A stretch of 64,000 bases of DNA from JBNKFV01 sp050289485 (lineage in GTDB: Bacteria > Pseudomonadota > Gammaproteobacteria > Pseudomonadales > Cellvibrionaceae). The DNA lies in the NCBI GenBank assembly GCA_050289485.1, contig JBNKFV010000018.1, forward strand, positions 1 through 64,000, given 5' to 3'. Positions 54,639-62,472 of this stretch are shown piece by piece. Position numbers and translations under genes: made by a program. The stretch's first letter is position 1; every line of letters begins with the position of its first letter. The notes beneath the pieces were generated by a model that was not told the origin of the DNA, searched no databases, and saw only the letters and a list, made by a program, of their open reading frames with translations.

Positions 54639-54866
54639 ATTGTCTCCTTGAGTTTTAACATTTTGTTCATGCGCATGCGCATTTTTGCTTTTCAACAATA
54701 CGCGCCATTTTTCTTCTATCTTTTTGATTTAAAAACGCTTTTTTCATGGTCGAATATTCCTTCGTTCTGGAAAAACGCGCATGCGCGTTTTTCTGGTTCC
54801 CTGTGCGCGTTATTTCGGGCAGGGGTGTTGCTAACCCATTGAAAGGTAAGGATTACTTTTTAGCAC

Positions 54867-54898
54867 CATTTGTAAAATTGAGCAAACTTTACGCGCCA
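54867..54898 (+). repeat. Direct repeat, copy 1
   Basis: Shares GTAAAATT-AGCAAAC-TTA-GCGCCA with 55697-55728; 28 of 32 bases match by eye. The two copies are 830 bases apart and bracket the SOS box and the 55111-55401 gene. Confidence 0.6.
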
Positions 54899-54939
54899 TT
54901 AGCACAAAAATGAGCACGATTTTCTGCAACTCAAAAATA

Positions 54940-54959
54940 TACTGTATACACATACAGCA
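54940..54959. promoter_or_regulatory. LexA (SOS) box candidate
   Basis: TACTGTATACACATACAGCA contains a perfect CTGT-N8-ACAG core and agrees with the gammaproteobacterial SOS consensus at nearly every position. No gene starts directly next to it. The nearest minus start is the GTG at 54638; plus has none until ampG. In intact integrons LexA often represses intI, so this may be a relic of a lost integrase promoter. Confidence 0.7.
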
Positions 54960-55110
54960 CCATACTATTATCTGTGTTCTCTAAATATCGGTTTATTTTG
55001 TACCCCTTATAATCGTTGCTAGCGATATCTACACTAAACACCATTAAAAGGGGGCAGCATTCCCACTGCTTAACGCTGATCTCACTTGCGAAATACCAAC
55101 CTCGGTATTG

Positions 55111-55401
55111 CTAAATAGCTGATCGCTGCGCCACGCCAGCTATTTCCACAACACTGTTTACATTCGCTCTTTCGATAATTTTTACTATTAGCGTCTGAAT
55201 AGCTTCGTCTTCTCGCACATCACTTTTTGACGAAAACCGTTGCTCTTGAGCTTCCTGCCCCTCTTCTACTATGAACTGAATAACACCTTCTGTCGCTAAT
55301 TCGGGAGCGTCTCCAAAATACGAAATAGAAACTAATGGGTAGCCCTTAAAACCTTTTTTTACTAGCTTCGCTATTCTCTTCTTTGCCTTATCCAGGTTCA
55401 T
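55111..55401 (-). CDS. Small conserved-looking protein of unknown function
   Basis: 96 residues starting MNLDKAKKRIAKLVKKGFKGYP, then an acidic, beta-rich body with SDVREDEAIQTLIVKIIERANVNSVVEIAGV. Cytosolic. GGAATCC upstream of the ATG is a modest ribosome site. Its downstream side has no attC, so it may not be a cassette; its upstream side has a degenerate one (55436-55495). No family I can name. Confidence 0.7.
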   Translation of the reverse strand: MNLDKAKKRIAKLVKKGFKGYPLVSISYFGDAPELATEGVIQFIVEEGQEAQEQRFSSKSDVREDEAIQTLIVKIIERANVNSVVEIAGVAQRSAI

Positions 55402-55435
55402 AAGGAATCCTTAAATGATTAACTCGAGAAAAATA

Positions 55436-55495
55436 TAACGCCTCAAACAAGGGCGCATGCATGTATTTCGGCCGTAAGTACTTGTTTATTTGTTC
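55436..55495 (-). other. Degenerate attC at upstream end of array
   Basis: TAACGCCTCAAACAAG on the left and CTTGTTTATTTGTTCA on the right on plus. The left core is intact and CAAACAAG/CTTGTTTATTTG pair. The right core (TTGTTCA instead of TTGTTAT) is damaged. Confidence 0.5.
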
Positions 55496-55696
55496 AGTGC
55501 GTTACCACTGAAACCACAACGCATATCCTTTGGTTCAAATGAAGAAGTCGCCCTGGCCATCCACAATACCAGAGATATTTTCAATCAAGGCGCTATTGAT
55601 TGATAAGTAAGTTTTTGAGTCCCTGATTAAAAGGGGCCGTTAAACGGTAGCAGGTTCAATCTGCCCCATTGGAAGGCAGGAGGCAAGAATTACTAT

Positions 55697-55728
55697 CATT
55701 CGTAAAATTCAGCAAACGTTAAGCGCCA
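55697..55728 (+). repeat. Direct repeat, copy 2
   Basis: Partner of 54867-54898, same orientation, four mismatches. It lies 35 bases before the purC terminator. Confidence 0.6.
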
Positions 55729-55762
55729 CAGTACAACAACAAAGGCTCGAAATATCAGACAT

Positions 55763-55786
55763 AAAAAAAGCCCTCATCCGAGGGCT
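55763..55786 (-). terminator. purC terminator
   Basis: AGCCCTC-ATCC-GAGGGCT stem with an A-run on its left, which is a T-run on the minus strand after purC (stop at 55819). A good rho-independent terminator. Confidence 0.85.
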
Positions 55787-55818
55787 CTTGGTGTGTTCTT
55801 TTCATACAGATTAATGGC

Positions 55819-56922
55819 TTAATCAATCAACCCATACTGCTCCCGCAGCACAGCCTCGATTTCTGCTTTGGGGTTATCGGCAATCACCAGCTTTTGGCCG
55901 GTGACTTTTTCGGCGATGCCAACATAGGTTTGCGATACTTCCATGAGTACCGATTCTGGCAGTACGTTGTTTTCGGCCAGGGCTTTACGTTCAGGCATAC
56001 GGTCTTTGTTGAGCAGTATGTCAGGGTCTGGGAAGTGGTTGAGCAACAATTGACGGAAGGCCTCTTTGGATTTTTCCACTACGCTGCCTTGCCGGTAGGA
56101 AGGGCCGTCCCAAATGCGAGATGAGTCGGGGGTGCCCACTTCATCCATATAGATCATTTTTTCGTTGCCGTTTGCGTCGGTTACGTAGCCGAATTCAAAC
56201 TTGGTATCTACAAATACCTGGTCGAGCGCTGCCAGTGCGTTGCTGATTACGTTAAAGCCTTCTTTTAACAGTTTTTCGTACTGGGCTACATCAGCCGCCG
56301 AGCGGAAGTTGAAGGCGGCGTAGTTGTTAGTGATGTCGGCGCGGGTTACGTTTACGTCATCTACTTCGGGTACGCCGGGAATACCTTTGAGAATGCCTTT
56401 GGTTGAGGGCGTAATCAGCAGTTCCGGCAGTTTTTGGTCTTTTTGCAGGCCTTCTGGCATTGCAATGCCGCAGAATTCACGCTCGCCATTGGCATAGGCT
56501 CGCCACATGGAGCCGGTAATGTACTGGCGGCAAATGGCCTCGATCATGATGGGGCGAGCTTTTTGAACGATCCATACCAGCGGGTGGGGAATATCCAGAA
56601 TGTGGCTGTCGGCCAGCCCTTGCTCACGAAACAGTTTAAACCAGTGATTAGAGATGGCATTAAGGGCGGCACCTTTACCTGGTACGCCATCCATACCCCC
56701 TTCGCCACGCCAGATGCAATCGAATGCTGAAATACGGTCACTGATCACCATAATGGCTAGTGGTGCGTCGGCGGCGACGTTGTAGCCTTTCTCTTTAATC
56801 AACCGGCGGCTGTCGGCGTCGGTTAACCAATACACCGAACGAACCTTACCGCTGTGTACAGGTTTGTCTGTGCGGATGGGCAAATTGTTGTTCACTGCCA
56901 ATACTTTGTTCGCGAGTGTCAT
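55819..56922 (-). CDS. purC: Phosphoribosylaminoimidazole-succinocarboxamide synthase
   Basis: Joins CAIR with aspartate in purine synthesis. 367 residues from ATG 56922 (AAAGG upstream); an open frame to 56994 gives a nonstandard extension. This is the longer, Pseudomonas- or yeast-like PurC rather than the 237-residue E. coli form. Motifs: SGKVRSVYWLTD, RAKP-type block ARPIMIEAICRQYITGSMW and the DTKFEFGYV site. It marks the return to core genome after the cassette array. Confidence 0.96.
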   Translation of the reverse strand: MTLANKVLAVNNNLPIRTDKPVHSGKVRSVYWLTDADSRRLIKEKGYNVAADAPLAIMVISDRISAFDCIWRGEGGMDGVPGKGAALNAISNHWFKLFREQGLADSHILDIPHPLVWIVQKARPIMIEAICRQYITGSMWRAYANGEREFCGIAMPEGLQKDQKLPELLITPSTKGILKGIPGVPEVDDVNVTRADITNNYAAFNFRSAADVAQYEKLLKEGFNVISNALAALDQVFVDTKFEFGYVTDANGNEKMIYMDEVGTPDSSRIWDGPSYRQGSVVEKSKEAFRQLLLNHFPDPDILLNKDRMPERKALAENNVLPESVLMEVSQTYVGIAEKVTGQKLVIADNPKAEIEAVLREQYGLID

Positions 56923-57122
56923 AACCGATAACCTTTTACCAATAGATAACCGCTGGTTTGAGCTGAGAAAGGAGACTTTGGGGCGTTTTTTCAAGGGCGC
57001 GATTATACCCGATACAGCCGGTGATGCCAGTGCGCGACCCGCTCGTTTACCGCGTAATTGGCTATAGCCCTACACGGTAGTTTTGGGTAAGGTGTGGCGA
57101 TTCGACTAACGACGTACCCCGC

Positions 57123-58400
57123 ATGCCAAATACAACTCAAACACCGCAAAAAACCTTTTTACAGTCTATTTTTAACCGCCGCAGCCTGATCTGCATTTTT
57201 CTGGGTTTCACCTCGGGATTGCCCCTGTTTATTCTGATGCAGCTGGTGCCTGCGTGGCTACGCAAAGAGGGCGTTGGCCTGGGCGAAATTGGGCTGTTTG
57301 CGTTAATCCAGTTTCCCTATGTGTGGAAGTTTGTATGGGCACCGTTAATTGACCGTTACAGCCTGCCCTTTTTGGGGTTGCGCCGGGGCTGGATGCTGCT
57401 TACCCAGCTACTACTAATGGTGTCGATTGCCGCCATGCCCCTGCTGAACATTGAAGCCTCGCTATGGAGCTTGGCGTATGTGGCAGTGGCCGTAGCCTTC
57501 TTCAGCGCCAGCCAGGATATTGTGGTCGACGCCTACCGGCGCGAGATCCTGCCCGACGACGAACTGGGCTTTGGCAATGCGGTACACATTAACAGCTACC
57601 GGCTGGCGGGCTATATACCTGGCGGTTTATCGCTGATTTTGGCCGACCACTTCTCGTGGCCCAGCGTATTTATGATGACCGCCGCGTTTATGCTGGTGGG
57701 TATTGTACTTACCCTGTGCATTAGCGAGCCAAAGCACCGCTATCATCCACACAGTTTGAAAGACGCGGTACTGGAGCCCTTACAGGAATTTTTTGGTCGC
57801 AAGGGCGCAGCGCAGGCGTGGCTGATTCTGGCATTTTTGTTTTTTTATAAGCTGGGCGACAGCCTTGCGACAGCGCTTTCTACCCCGTTTTATATCGACC
57901 TTGGCTTCGAGCTAACCGAGATAGGCATTATTGTGAAAAACGTTGGGGTGTGGTCGGCTATCGGCGGTGCTTTTTTGGGCGGTATCGCCATGATTCGCCT
58001 CGGCATTAACCGCGCCCTGTGGGTATTTGGGGTGGTGCAGATTACCTCCATTTTGGGGTTTGCGCTGCTGGCCCACGTTGGCCCTAACCAGTGGCTACTG
58101 GCGGGCGTGGTAGGTTACGAATATATTGGGGTGGGCTTGGGCACAGCAGCCTTTGTGGCATTTATTTGTAAACACACCAGCCTGGAGTACACCGCTACCC
58201 AGTTTGCCCTGCTTACCGCTATTGCCGCCCTGCCCCGCACATTTGCCAATGCCACCACGGGCTATATTATCGAGGCTATTGGCTGGGAATGGTTTTTCTA
58301 CTGGTGCACCGCAATGGCCGTACCGGGCATGCTGTTACTGTTTTGGGTAGCACCCTGGGGCGAGCGTGATGATACATCACCAGAAACTGTTAACGCCTAA
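57123..58400 (+). CDS. ampG: AmpG-type muropeptide permease
   Basis: 425 residues, about 12-14 hydrophobic helices. FLGFTSGLPLFILMQLVPAWLRKEGVGLGEIGLFALIQFPYVWKFVWAPLIDRY is the AmpG signature. ASQDIVVDAYRRE and the late QFALLTAIAALPRT also fit. It imports GlcNAc-anhydroMurNAc peptides for cell-wall recycling. The ABC pair follows 28 bases downstream and may be co-transcribed. Confidence 0.93.
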   Translation: MPNTTQTPQKTFLQSIFNRRSLICIFLGFTSGLPLFILMQLVPAWLRKEGVGLGEIGLFALIQFPYVWKFVWAPLIDRYSLPFLGLRRGWMLLTQLLLMVSIAAMPLLNIEASLWSLAYVAVAVAFFSASQDIVVDAYRREILPDDELGFGNAVHINSYRLAGYIPGGLSLILADHFSWPSVFMMTAAFMLVGIVLTLCISEPKHRYHPHSLKDAVLEPLQEFFGRKGAAQAWLILAFLFFYKLGDSLATALSTPFYIDLGFELTEIGIIVKNVGVWSAIGGAFLGGIAMIRLGINRALWVFGVVQITSILGFALLAHVGPNQWLLAGVVGYEYIGVGLGTAAFVAFICKHTSLEYTATQFALLTAIAALPRTFANATTGYIIEAIGWEWFFYWCTAMAVPGMLLLFWVAPWGERDDTSPETVNA

Positions 58401-58427
58401 GGAATACAACAAGTGAGGTAAACCTGC

Positions 58428-59309
58428 GTGGCTACGCTGCTGGAAGTGAAAAACCTGGTTAAGCAGTTCAAACAGGTGAATGCGGTTAACGGCATTTCAT
58501 TTGCCATTGAGCAAGGCATCTGCTTTGGCCTGCTTGGCCCCAACGGCGCAGGTAAAACCACCACCATCGAAATGATGGAAGGCATACTGCCGCCCACTAG
58601 TGGCGAGATCATTTACAAAGGCAAGCCACAAACCCGCGATTTTAAATTTGAGGCGGGCATTCAGTTTCAATCCACCGCCTTAATGGATTACCTCACCGTT
58701 AATGAAGTGCTGGATTTATTTGCCGGCTTCTACCCAAAAACAGCCAACCGCGAGGCACTGGTGAAGCAGTGCAATCTGCAGGATTTTCTGCACCGCCCGG
58801 CGTCAAAACTTTCGGGCGGGCAACGGCAACGAGTACTCTTAGCCGTTGCGCTGATCAATGATCCTGAGATTGTGTTTCTCGACGAACCTACAACCGGGCT
58901 CGACCCGCAATCGCGGCGCAACTTTTGGCAGTTGATCGACAACATCAAAGCCCAAGGTAAAACCATTATCCTCACCACCCATTACATGGACGAAGCCGAA
59001 CAACTGTGTGACCAATTGGTGATTGTCGACAAAGGCACCATTATTGCCGAGGGCTCCCCCAAGCAGCTGTTAAAACAACATTTCGACAACAGCTTTATTT
59101 GTTTGGATGCCGATACGTTAAGCCCCGAACAGGCTCAGCAATTTGCCGCTACCCGCCGCAACCAACAGTGGATTATTGCTACGCCAAATACTGAAAACTG
59201 TTTACAGCAGCTGATACAGGCTGGTATTGATTTGGGCTCGCTACAAGTGCGCTCGCCGTCACTGGATGATTTATTTTTAAAGCTCACCGGCCACAGCCTG
59301 CGAGAATAA
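58428..59309 (+). CDS. ABC transporter ATP-binding protein
   Basis: 293 residues from GTG 58428. Walker A GPNGAGKTTTIE, signature LSGGQRQRVLLAVAL, Walker B EIVFLDEPTTGLDPQ and H-loop TTHYMDEAE are all intact. ABC-2/DrrA-like exporters have this form, with about 70 extra C-terminal residues. It ends 5 bases before the permease gene. Confidence 0.93.
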   Translation: MATLLEVKNLVKQFKQVNAVNGISFAIEQGICFGLLGPNGAGKTTTIEMMEGILPPTSGEIIYKGKPQTRDFKFEAGIQFQSTALMDYLTVNEVLDLFAGFYPKTANREALVKQCNLQDFLHRPASKLSGGQRQRVLLAVALINDPEIVFLDEPTTGLDPQSRRNFWQLIDNIKAQGKTIILTTHYMDEAEQLCDQLVIVDKGTIIAEGSPKQLLKQHFDNSFICLDADTLSPEQAQQFAATRRNQQWIIATPNTENCLQQLIQAGIDLGSLQVRSPSLDDLFLKLTGHSLRE

Positions 59310-59314
59310 CCTGT

Positions 59315-60337
59315 ATGAAAAAACTGCTTGCGTTGTTTTTTGCCCGTAACAAAGAATTTTACCGCGACCGCGGTTCGCTGGCCTGGGCGTTTATTATGCC
59401 GCCGGTCATTCTGGCCGTGGTAGCGCTGGCGTTTTCCCGTGAAGATCAAGCGCTGTTCACCGTGGGCGTACCCGCTGATGCGGCCAACGTGCCTGCCTCA
59501 CTCAGCAGCCCGGCGCTGGCAGACAGTTTTCGTACGATTACTTATAACGACCCTGCCGCCGCCATTCAACGGGTGCAATACCATCAGCTGGACATCTATT
59601 TGCAACCAGCGGATCACAACCAGCCGGGCCAATACTGGGTAAACAGCAGTTCGCAAAAAAGCAAAGTGATCGAAAATGTTTTATTGGGCGAACAACACCC
59701 ACAGTGGCAACAGCAACAAGTGAGCGGCCGCCAGATTCGCTATGTTGACTGGGCCATTCCCGGCATTCTCGCCATGAATTTGATGTACAGCGGGTTGTTT
59801 GGCGTGGGCTATGTGATTGTGCGCTACCGCAAAAACGGCGTACTCAAACGCTTACAGGCCACGCCCATTACACCAGTGCAGTTTTTAGGTGCGCAAGTGT
59901 TGTCGCGCCTGTGCATTATGTTGATGGTAAGCACCCTTGTGTATATTTGCGCAAACGCCATATTGAATTTTGTAATGCTGGGTAGCTACATTACCTTGTT
60001 TATTGTGGCGCTGGTGGGCATAGGCGCACTGCTCTCAGTAGGCTTAATTATTGCCGCACGTATTGCCACCGAAGAGCTTGCCAACGGCCTGCTAAATTTG
60101 GTTACCTTTCCCATGCTGCTGATGTCGGAAGTGTGGTTTTCTCTCGATGGTGCCCCGCAGTGGATGCACAACCTATCTAACGCCCTACCACTTACACATA
60201 TGGTAAAAGCCGCGCGCGCAGTGATGCTCGAAGGCGCCACCCTGGCAGATGTTGCGCCACACCTGCTAGTGCTGGCCGTGATGACCGCCGTATTTTTGGG
60301 TATATCGGCGTGGCTGTTTCGCTGGCGTGAAGCGTAA
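59315..60337 (+). CDS. ABC-2-type permease
   Basis: 340 residues. One N-terminal hydrophobic helix (LAWAFIMPPVILAVVALAF) is followed by a periplasmic loop, then five more helices from about 145. The ABC-2 motif FGVGYVIVRYRKNGVLKRLQATPITPVQFLGAQ is clear. It pairs with the ATPase 5 bases upstream. Substrate (drug, lipid or polysaccharide) cannot be read from the sequence. Confidence 0.9.
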   Translation: MKKLLALFFARNKEFYRDRGSLAWAFIMPPVILAVVALAFSREDQALFTVGVPADAANVPASLSSPALADSFRTITYNDPAAAIQRVQYHQLDIYLQPADHNQPGQYWVNSSSQKSKVIENVLLGEQHPQWQQQQVSGRQIRYVDWAIPGILAMNLMYSGLFGVGYVIVRYRKNGVLKRLQATPITPVQFLGAQVLSRLCIMLMVSTLVYICANAILNFVMLGSYITLFIVALVGIGALLSVGLIIAARIATEELANGLLNLVTFPMLLMSEVWFSLDGAPQWMHNLSNALPLTHMVKAARAVMLEGATLADVAPHLLVLAVMTAVFLGISAWLFRWREA

Positions 60338-60358
60338 TGCAGGCTATCGTGCCTGCAT
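60337..60358. terminator. Hairpin between convergent genes
   Basis: ATGCAGGC / GCCTGCAT with a 6-base loop at the end of the ABC permease gene and 14 bases from the SDR stop. No T-run; either a weak bidirectional terminator or an mRNA end stem. Confidence 0.45.
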
Positions 60359-60371
60359 AAGCTCATGCGAG

Positions 60372-61130
60372 TTATAGCAACAACACCCCGCCATCCACAT
60401 CCAGCGTAGTGCCTAAGATATAGCTGGCGTCGTCTGAGGCCAAAAACAGCACCGCATTGGCTACCTCTTCTGGCTCGCCAATACGTCCAATCGGCGTGCT
60501 CGCCAGTAAGGGTTCCATTATGGGTGAATCGAGCACGGGCTCGGTCATGGGGGTACGAATAAAACCGGGGGCAACGGCGTTTACCCGAATGCCATCGCCA
60601 ATCAAGTCAACCGCTGCCGCTTTGGTAAGCCCCGCCAGCCCATGCTTGGCCGACACATACGCCGCCATATTGTATGCGGCCACCTTGCTGGCCACCGAGG
60701 CGGTATTGACAATGGCACCCCCACCGGAGGCTTTAATCGCATTGGCTTCGGCGCGAATGCAGTAATACACACCAGATAAATTGGTTTGCATTACCTTGTC
60801 CCATGTATCGAGTGGTGCCTGGGTAAATGACTCGCTGGGGTTAGTCGGTATACCCGCATTGTTAAACGCGATATGTAAACCACCAAATTGCGCTACAGCA
60901 TCGTTGACCATGGCTTCACATTGGTCTGGCTGGGTTACGTCGAGCGTAAACGCTTTAGCCACACCGCCCTCCGCCACAATCGCATCGGCGGCTTGCTGTA
61001 CTTTTTCTGCATTAATATCAGCCAGCAATACTTTACCGCCTTCGGCAGCAAAGGCTTTGGCCGCTGCCAGCCCAATACCACCGGCTGCGCCGGTGACCAG
61101 AATGCTTTTGTTTTTGAATCGTTGTTGCAT
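60372..61130 (-). CDS. Short-chain dehydrogenase/reductase
   Basis: 252 residues, classic SDR. Cofactor motif TGAAGGIGLAAAKAF, NNAG in FNNAGIP, catalytic Ser in TASVASK, YxxxK as YVSAKHG, and PG motif VAPGFIRTPM. DVDGG near the C-terminus is typical. The D37-like residue (LLADIN) favours NAD over NADP. Substrate unknown. Confidence 0.93.
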   Translation of the reverse strand: MQQRFKNKSILVTGAAGGIGLAAAKAFAAEGGKVLLADINAEKVQQAADAIVAEGGVAKAFTLDVTQPDQCEAMVNDAVAQFGGLHIAFNNAGIPTNPSESFTQAPLDTWDKVMQTNLSGVYYCIRAEANAIKASGGGAIVNTASVASKVAAYNMAAYVSAKHGLAGLTKAAAVDLIGDGIRVNAVAPGFIRTPMTEPVLDSPIMEPLLASTPIGRIGEPEEVANAVLFLASDDASYILGTTLDVDGGVLLL

Positions 61131-61261
61131 GTGAGTACCTGTTACGTTGTTTTATTATTGGTTACTGCCATGAGAGTGTGCCAATGCTGCCGCTCAAGCG
61201 CCAGTGACATTTAAAATTTGAACAATGTTGTTTTTGATGCTAAAAATACGCCTGTTTTCTT

Positions 61262-61293
61262 ATTAACCCGGCAAGCATTATTGCCGGGTTAAT
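61262..61293. repeat. 32-bp palindromic repeat, copy 3 (perfect)
   Basis: ATTAACCCGGCAA, loop GCATTA, TTGCCGGGTTAAT: a perfect 13-base inverted repeat, the best of three copies. It lies between the divergent SDR and DUF4124-hydrolase genes, 132 bases from one start and 59 from the other. Confidence 0.85.
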
Positions 61294-61351
61294 AGCTCCG
61301 GTAACCAAGTATCTGTATTCACTACCGAAATAAGGGAAATACATAGATTAT

Positions 61352-62419
61352 ATGGACATGCGATTTATTGTCGGCGTGATTTTTACCCTCGTTGTTAACA
61401 CCTGTCTTGCAGAAATTTATCAATGGCGCGACAGCAGTGGAAACCTGCATTTTTCTGACACGCCCCCTAAAGAACAAAACACCTCTTTCGACAAACTGAG
61501 CATTGACGACTCCCGCGAGAACGTGCTGTTTGAAAACCTGTTGAAAGACAAAGGCAAGCGAGTCTTAAAGAAAGTTAACGGCGGCAATTTTTATCAATAT
61601 GTACCGCGCAACATTGATCGAGCCTTTGCGATTGTAGTGGTTAATCACGGTATGTTTGCCGACACCGAAAATGCCAAAGATGCTGCTTACGCGGCATCAA
61701 GACGCTGGCAACGTTTTTCGGAGGAAACCGGGGCGATCGTTATTGCGCCGGTTTTCGACAACCATCAATATGCGGCAACCAAAGATGGCCCACAAAACTG
61801 GGGTTATCGCGGCCTGTTTGGCCGCAATATCGATGCTGATGAATTTTTAAACGAAATCATCTCTTACTACGAAAAAGCCAACAAATTTTATGACGGCAAA
61901 ATTTTCTTGAGTGGCCATTCGGCCGGTGCTCAGTTTGCCAATCGCTACCTGGTAAAACATCCGCGAAGAATACATGCGGCAGCCTTTAGCGCACCAGCCT
62001 GGTTTGCACTACCCTCTTACGAGCACCAGTGGCCTAACGGCATGCAACGACGCCACCGCATCATTCGCTGGGCAGGTGACTATAAAGAGAAAACCATTGA
62101 TATACGCCCCGACCCGCAAGGCTGGATTATGGCAGCGCAACTGCCAGTTACGGTGGTAGTCGGTGAACATGATTTGCGGAGAATTCGGCATGTAGACGGC
62201 GTAGGCGGTGATACCCATGTAGCCAGAGCCACTTACTGGGTAGAGAGCATGAATCAATTTGCCAGCAGTAACGGCTACAATGGCAGCGTAAAACTGAATA
62301 TTGTGGAAGGGGTTGGGCACAACTTCGGCAAACTGGCAGCGGTATGCCAGGATGTGATGCGCGATCAAATCATTCAGTACATAAACAACGAGCGTAAGAA
62401 ACTTGGTCATCAAAACTGA
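61352..62419 (+). CDS. DUF4124 domain fused to an alpha/beta hydrolase
   Basis: 355 residues. A signal peptide (VGVIFTLVVNTCLA) is followed by a DUF4124 segment, EIYQWRDSSGNLHFSDTPP, at about 21-39. A hydrolase domain follows with VVNHGMF, the nucleophile elbow LSGHSAGAQFANRYL and the late VGEHDLRRI and VEGVGHNF (Asp and His). The layout resembles PHB-depolymerase-like esterases. DUF4124 usually stands alone in envelope proteins, so the fusion is less common. Probably periplasmic. Confidence 0.82.
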   Translation: MDMRFIVGVIFTLVVNTCLAEIYQWRDSSGNLHFSDTPPKEQNTSFDKLSIDDSRENVLFENLLKDKGKRVLKKVNGGNFYQYVPRNIDRAFAIVVVNHGMFADTENAKDAAYAASRRWQRFSEETGAIVIAPVFDNHQYAATKDGPQNWGYRGLFGRNIDADEFLNEIISYYEKANKFYDGKIFLSGHSAGAQFANRYLVKHPRRIHAAAFSAPAWFALPSYEHQWPNGMQRRHRIIRWAGDYKEKTIDIRPDPQGWIMAAQLPVTVVVGEHDLRRIRHVDGVGGDTHVARATYWVESMNQFASSNGYNGSVKLNIVEGVGHNFGKLAAVCQDVMRDQIIQYINNERKKLGHQN

Positions 62420-62472
62420 CTTCCGGTTTTACCTTAATACAAGCAAGTCATAACGGTTTACGAGGAAAATTT

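Larger units (their letters stand above)
54639..55110. other. Cassette-array intergenic region with SOS box and palindromes
   Basis: 472 bases with no supported gene. It contains a 14-base palindrome ATGCGCATGCGCAT near 54669-54682. A 22-base perfect palindrome is at 54771-54792 (A-run, CGCGCATGCGCG, T-run). One copy of a 32-base direct repeat lies at 54867-54898, a LexA-type box at 54940-54959 and TATAAT near 55007. A 26-codon ORF at about 54747 (minus) is too short to trust. Confidence 0.5.
44660..55495 (-). mobile_element. Integrase-less integron gene-cassette array (CALIN)
   Basis: About 10.8 kb of short minus-strand genes, each followed by an attC-like inverted-repeat site. On the plus strand each site starts TAACGCC (or a close variant) and ends TTGTTAT, TTGTTAG or TTGTTAA. 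Eleven sites are convincing. No tyrosine recombinase lies in the array or on either flank, where the core genes are ydbL and purC. By cassette polarity the attI end should be on the right near 55.5 kb, but nothing there encodes IntI. The genes look AT-richer than the flanks. Confidence 0.9.
55402..55818. other. Region between array and purC
   Basis: 417 bases holding a degenerate attC at 55436-55495 and a short plus-strand frame at 55478-55603 that reads EEVALAIHNTRDIFNQGAID before a stop and has no start. A direct-repeat copy is at 55697-55728 and the purC terminator at its right end. No integrase fragment could be recognised. Confidence 0.5.

Noticed and set aside
54667..54747. 26-codon minus-strand frame starting MKKAFLNQKDRR
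   Set aside because: It has a fair ribosome site but ends within the CGCATGCG repeat and shows no signal or hydrophobic helix. Too short to support without expression data.
54648..54842. 64-codon plus-strand frame in the array leader
   Set aside because: Phe-rich, no ribosome site, and it spans two palindromes. Composition follows AT-rich noncoding DNA.
55402..55818. Possible intI remnant next to the array
   Set aside because: Read in both directions, no tyrosine-recombinase motif appears. Only short frames and a degenerate attC are present.
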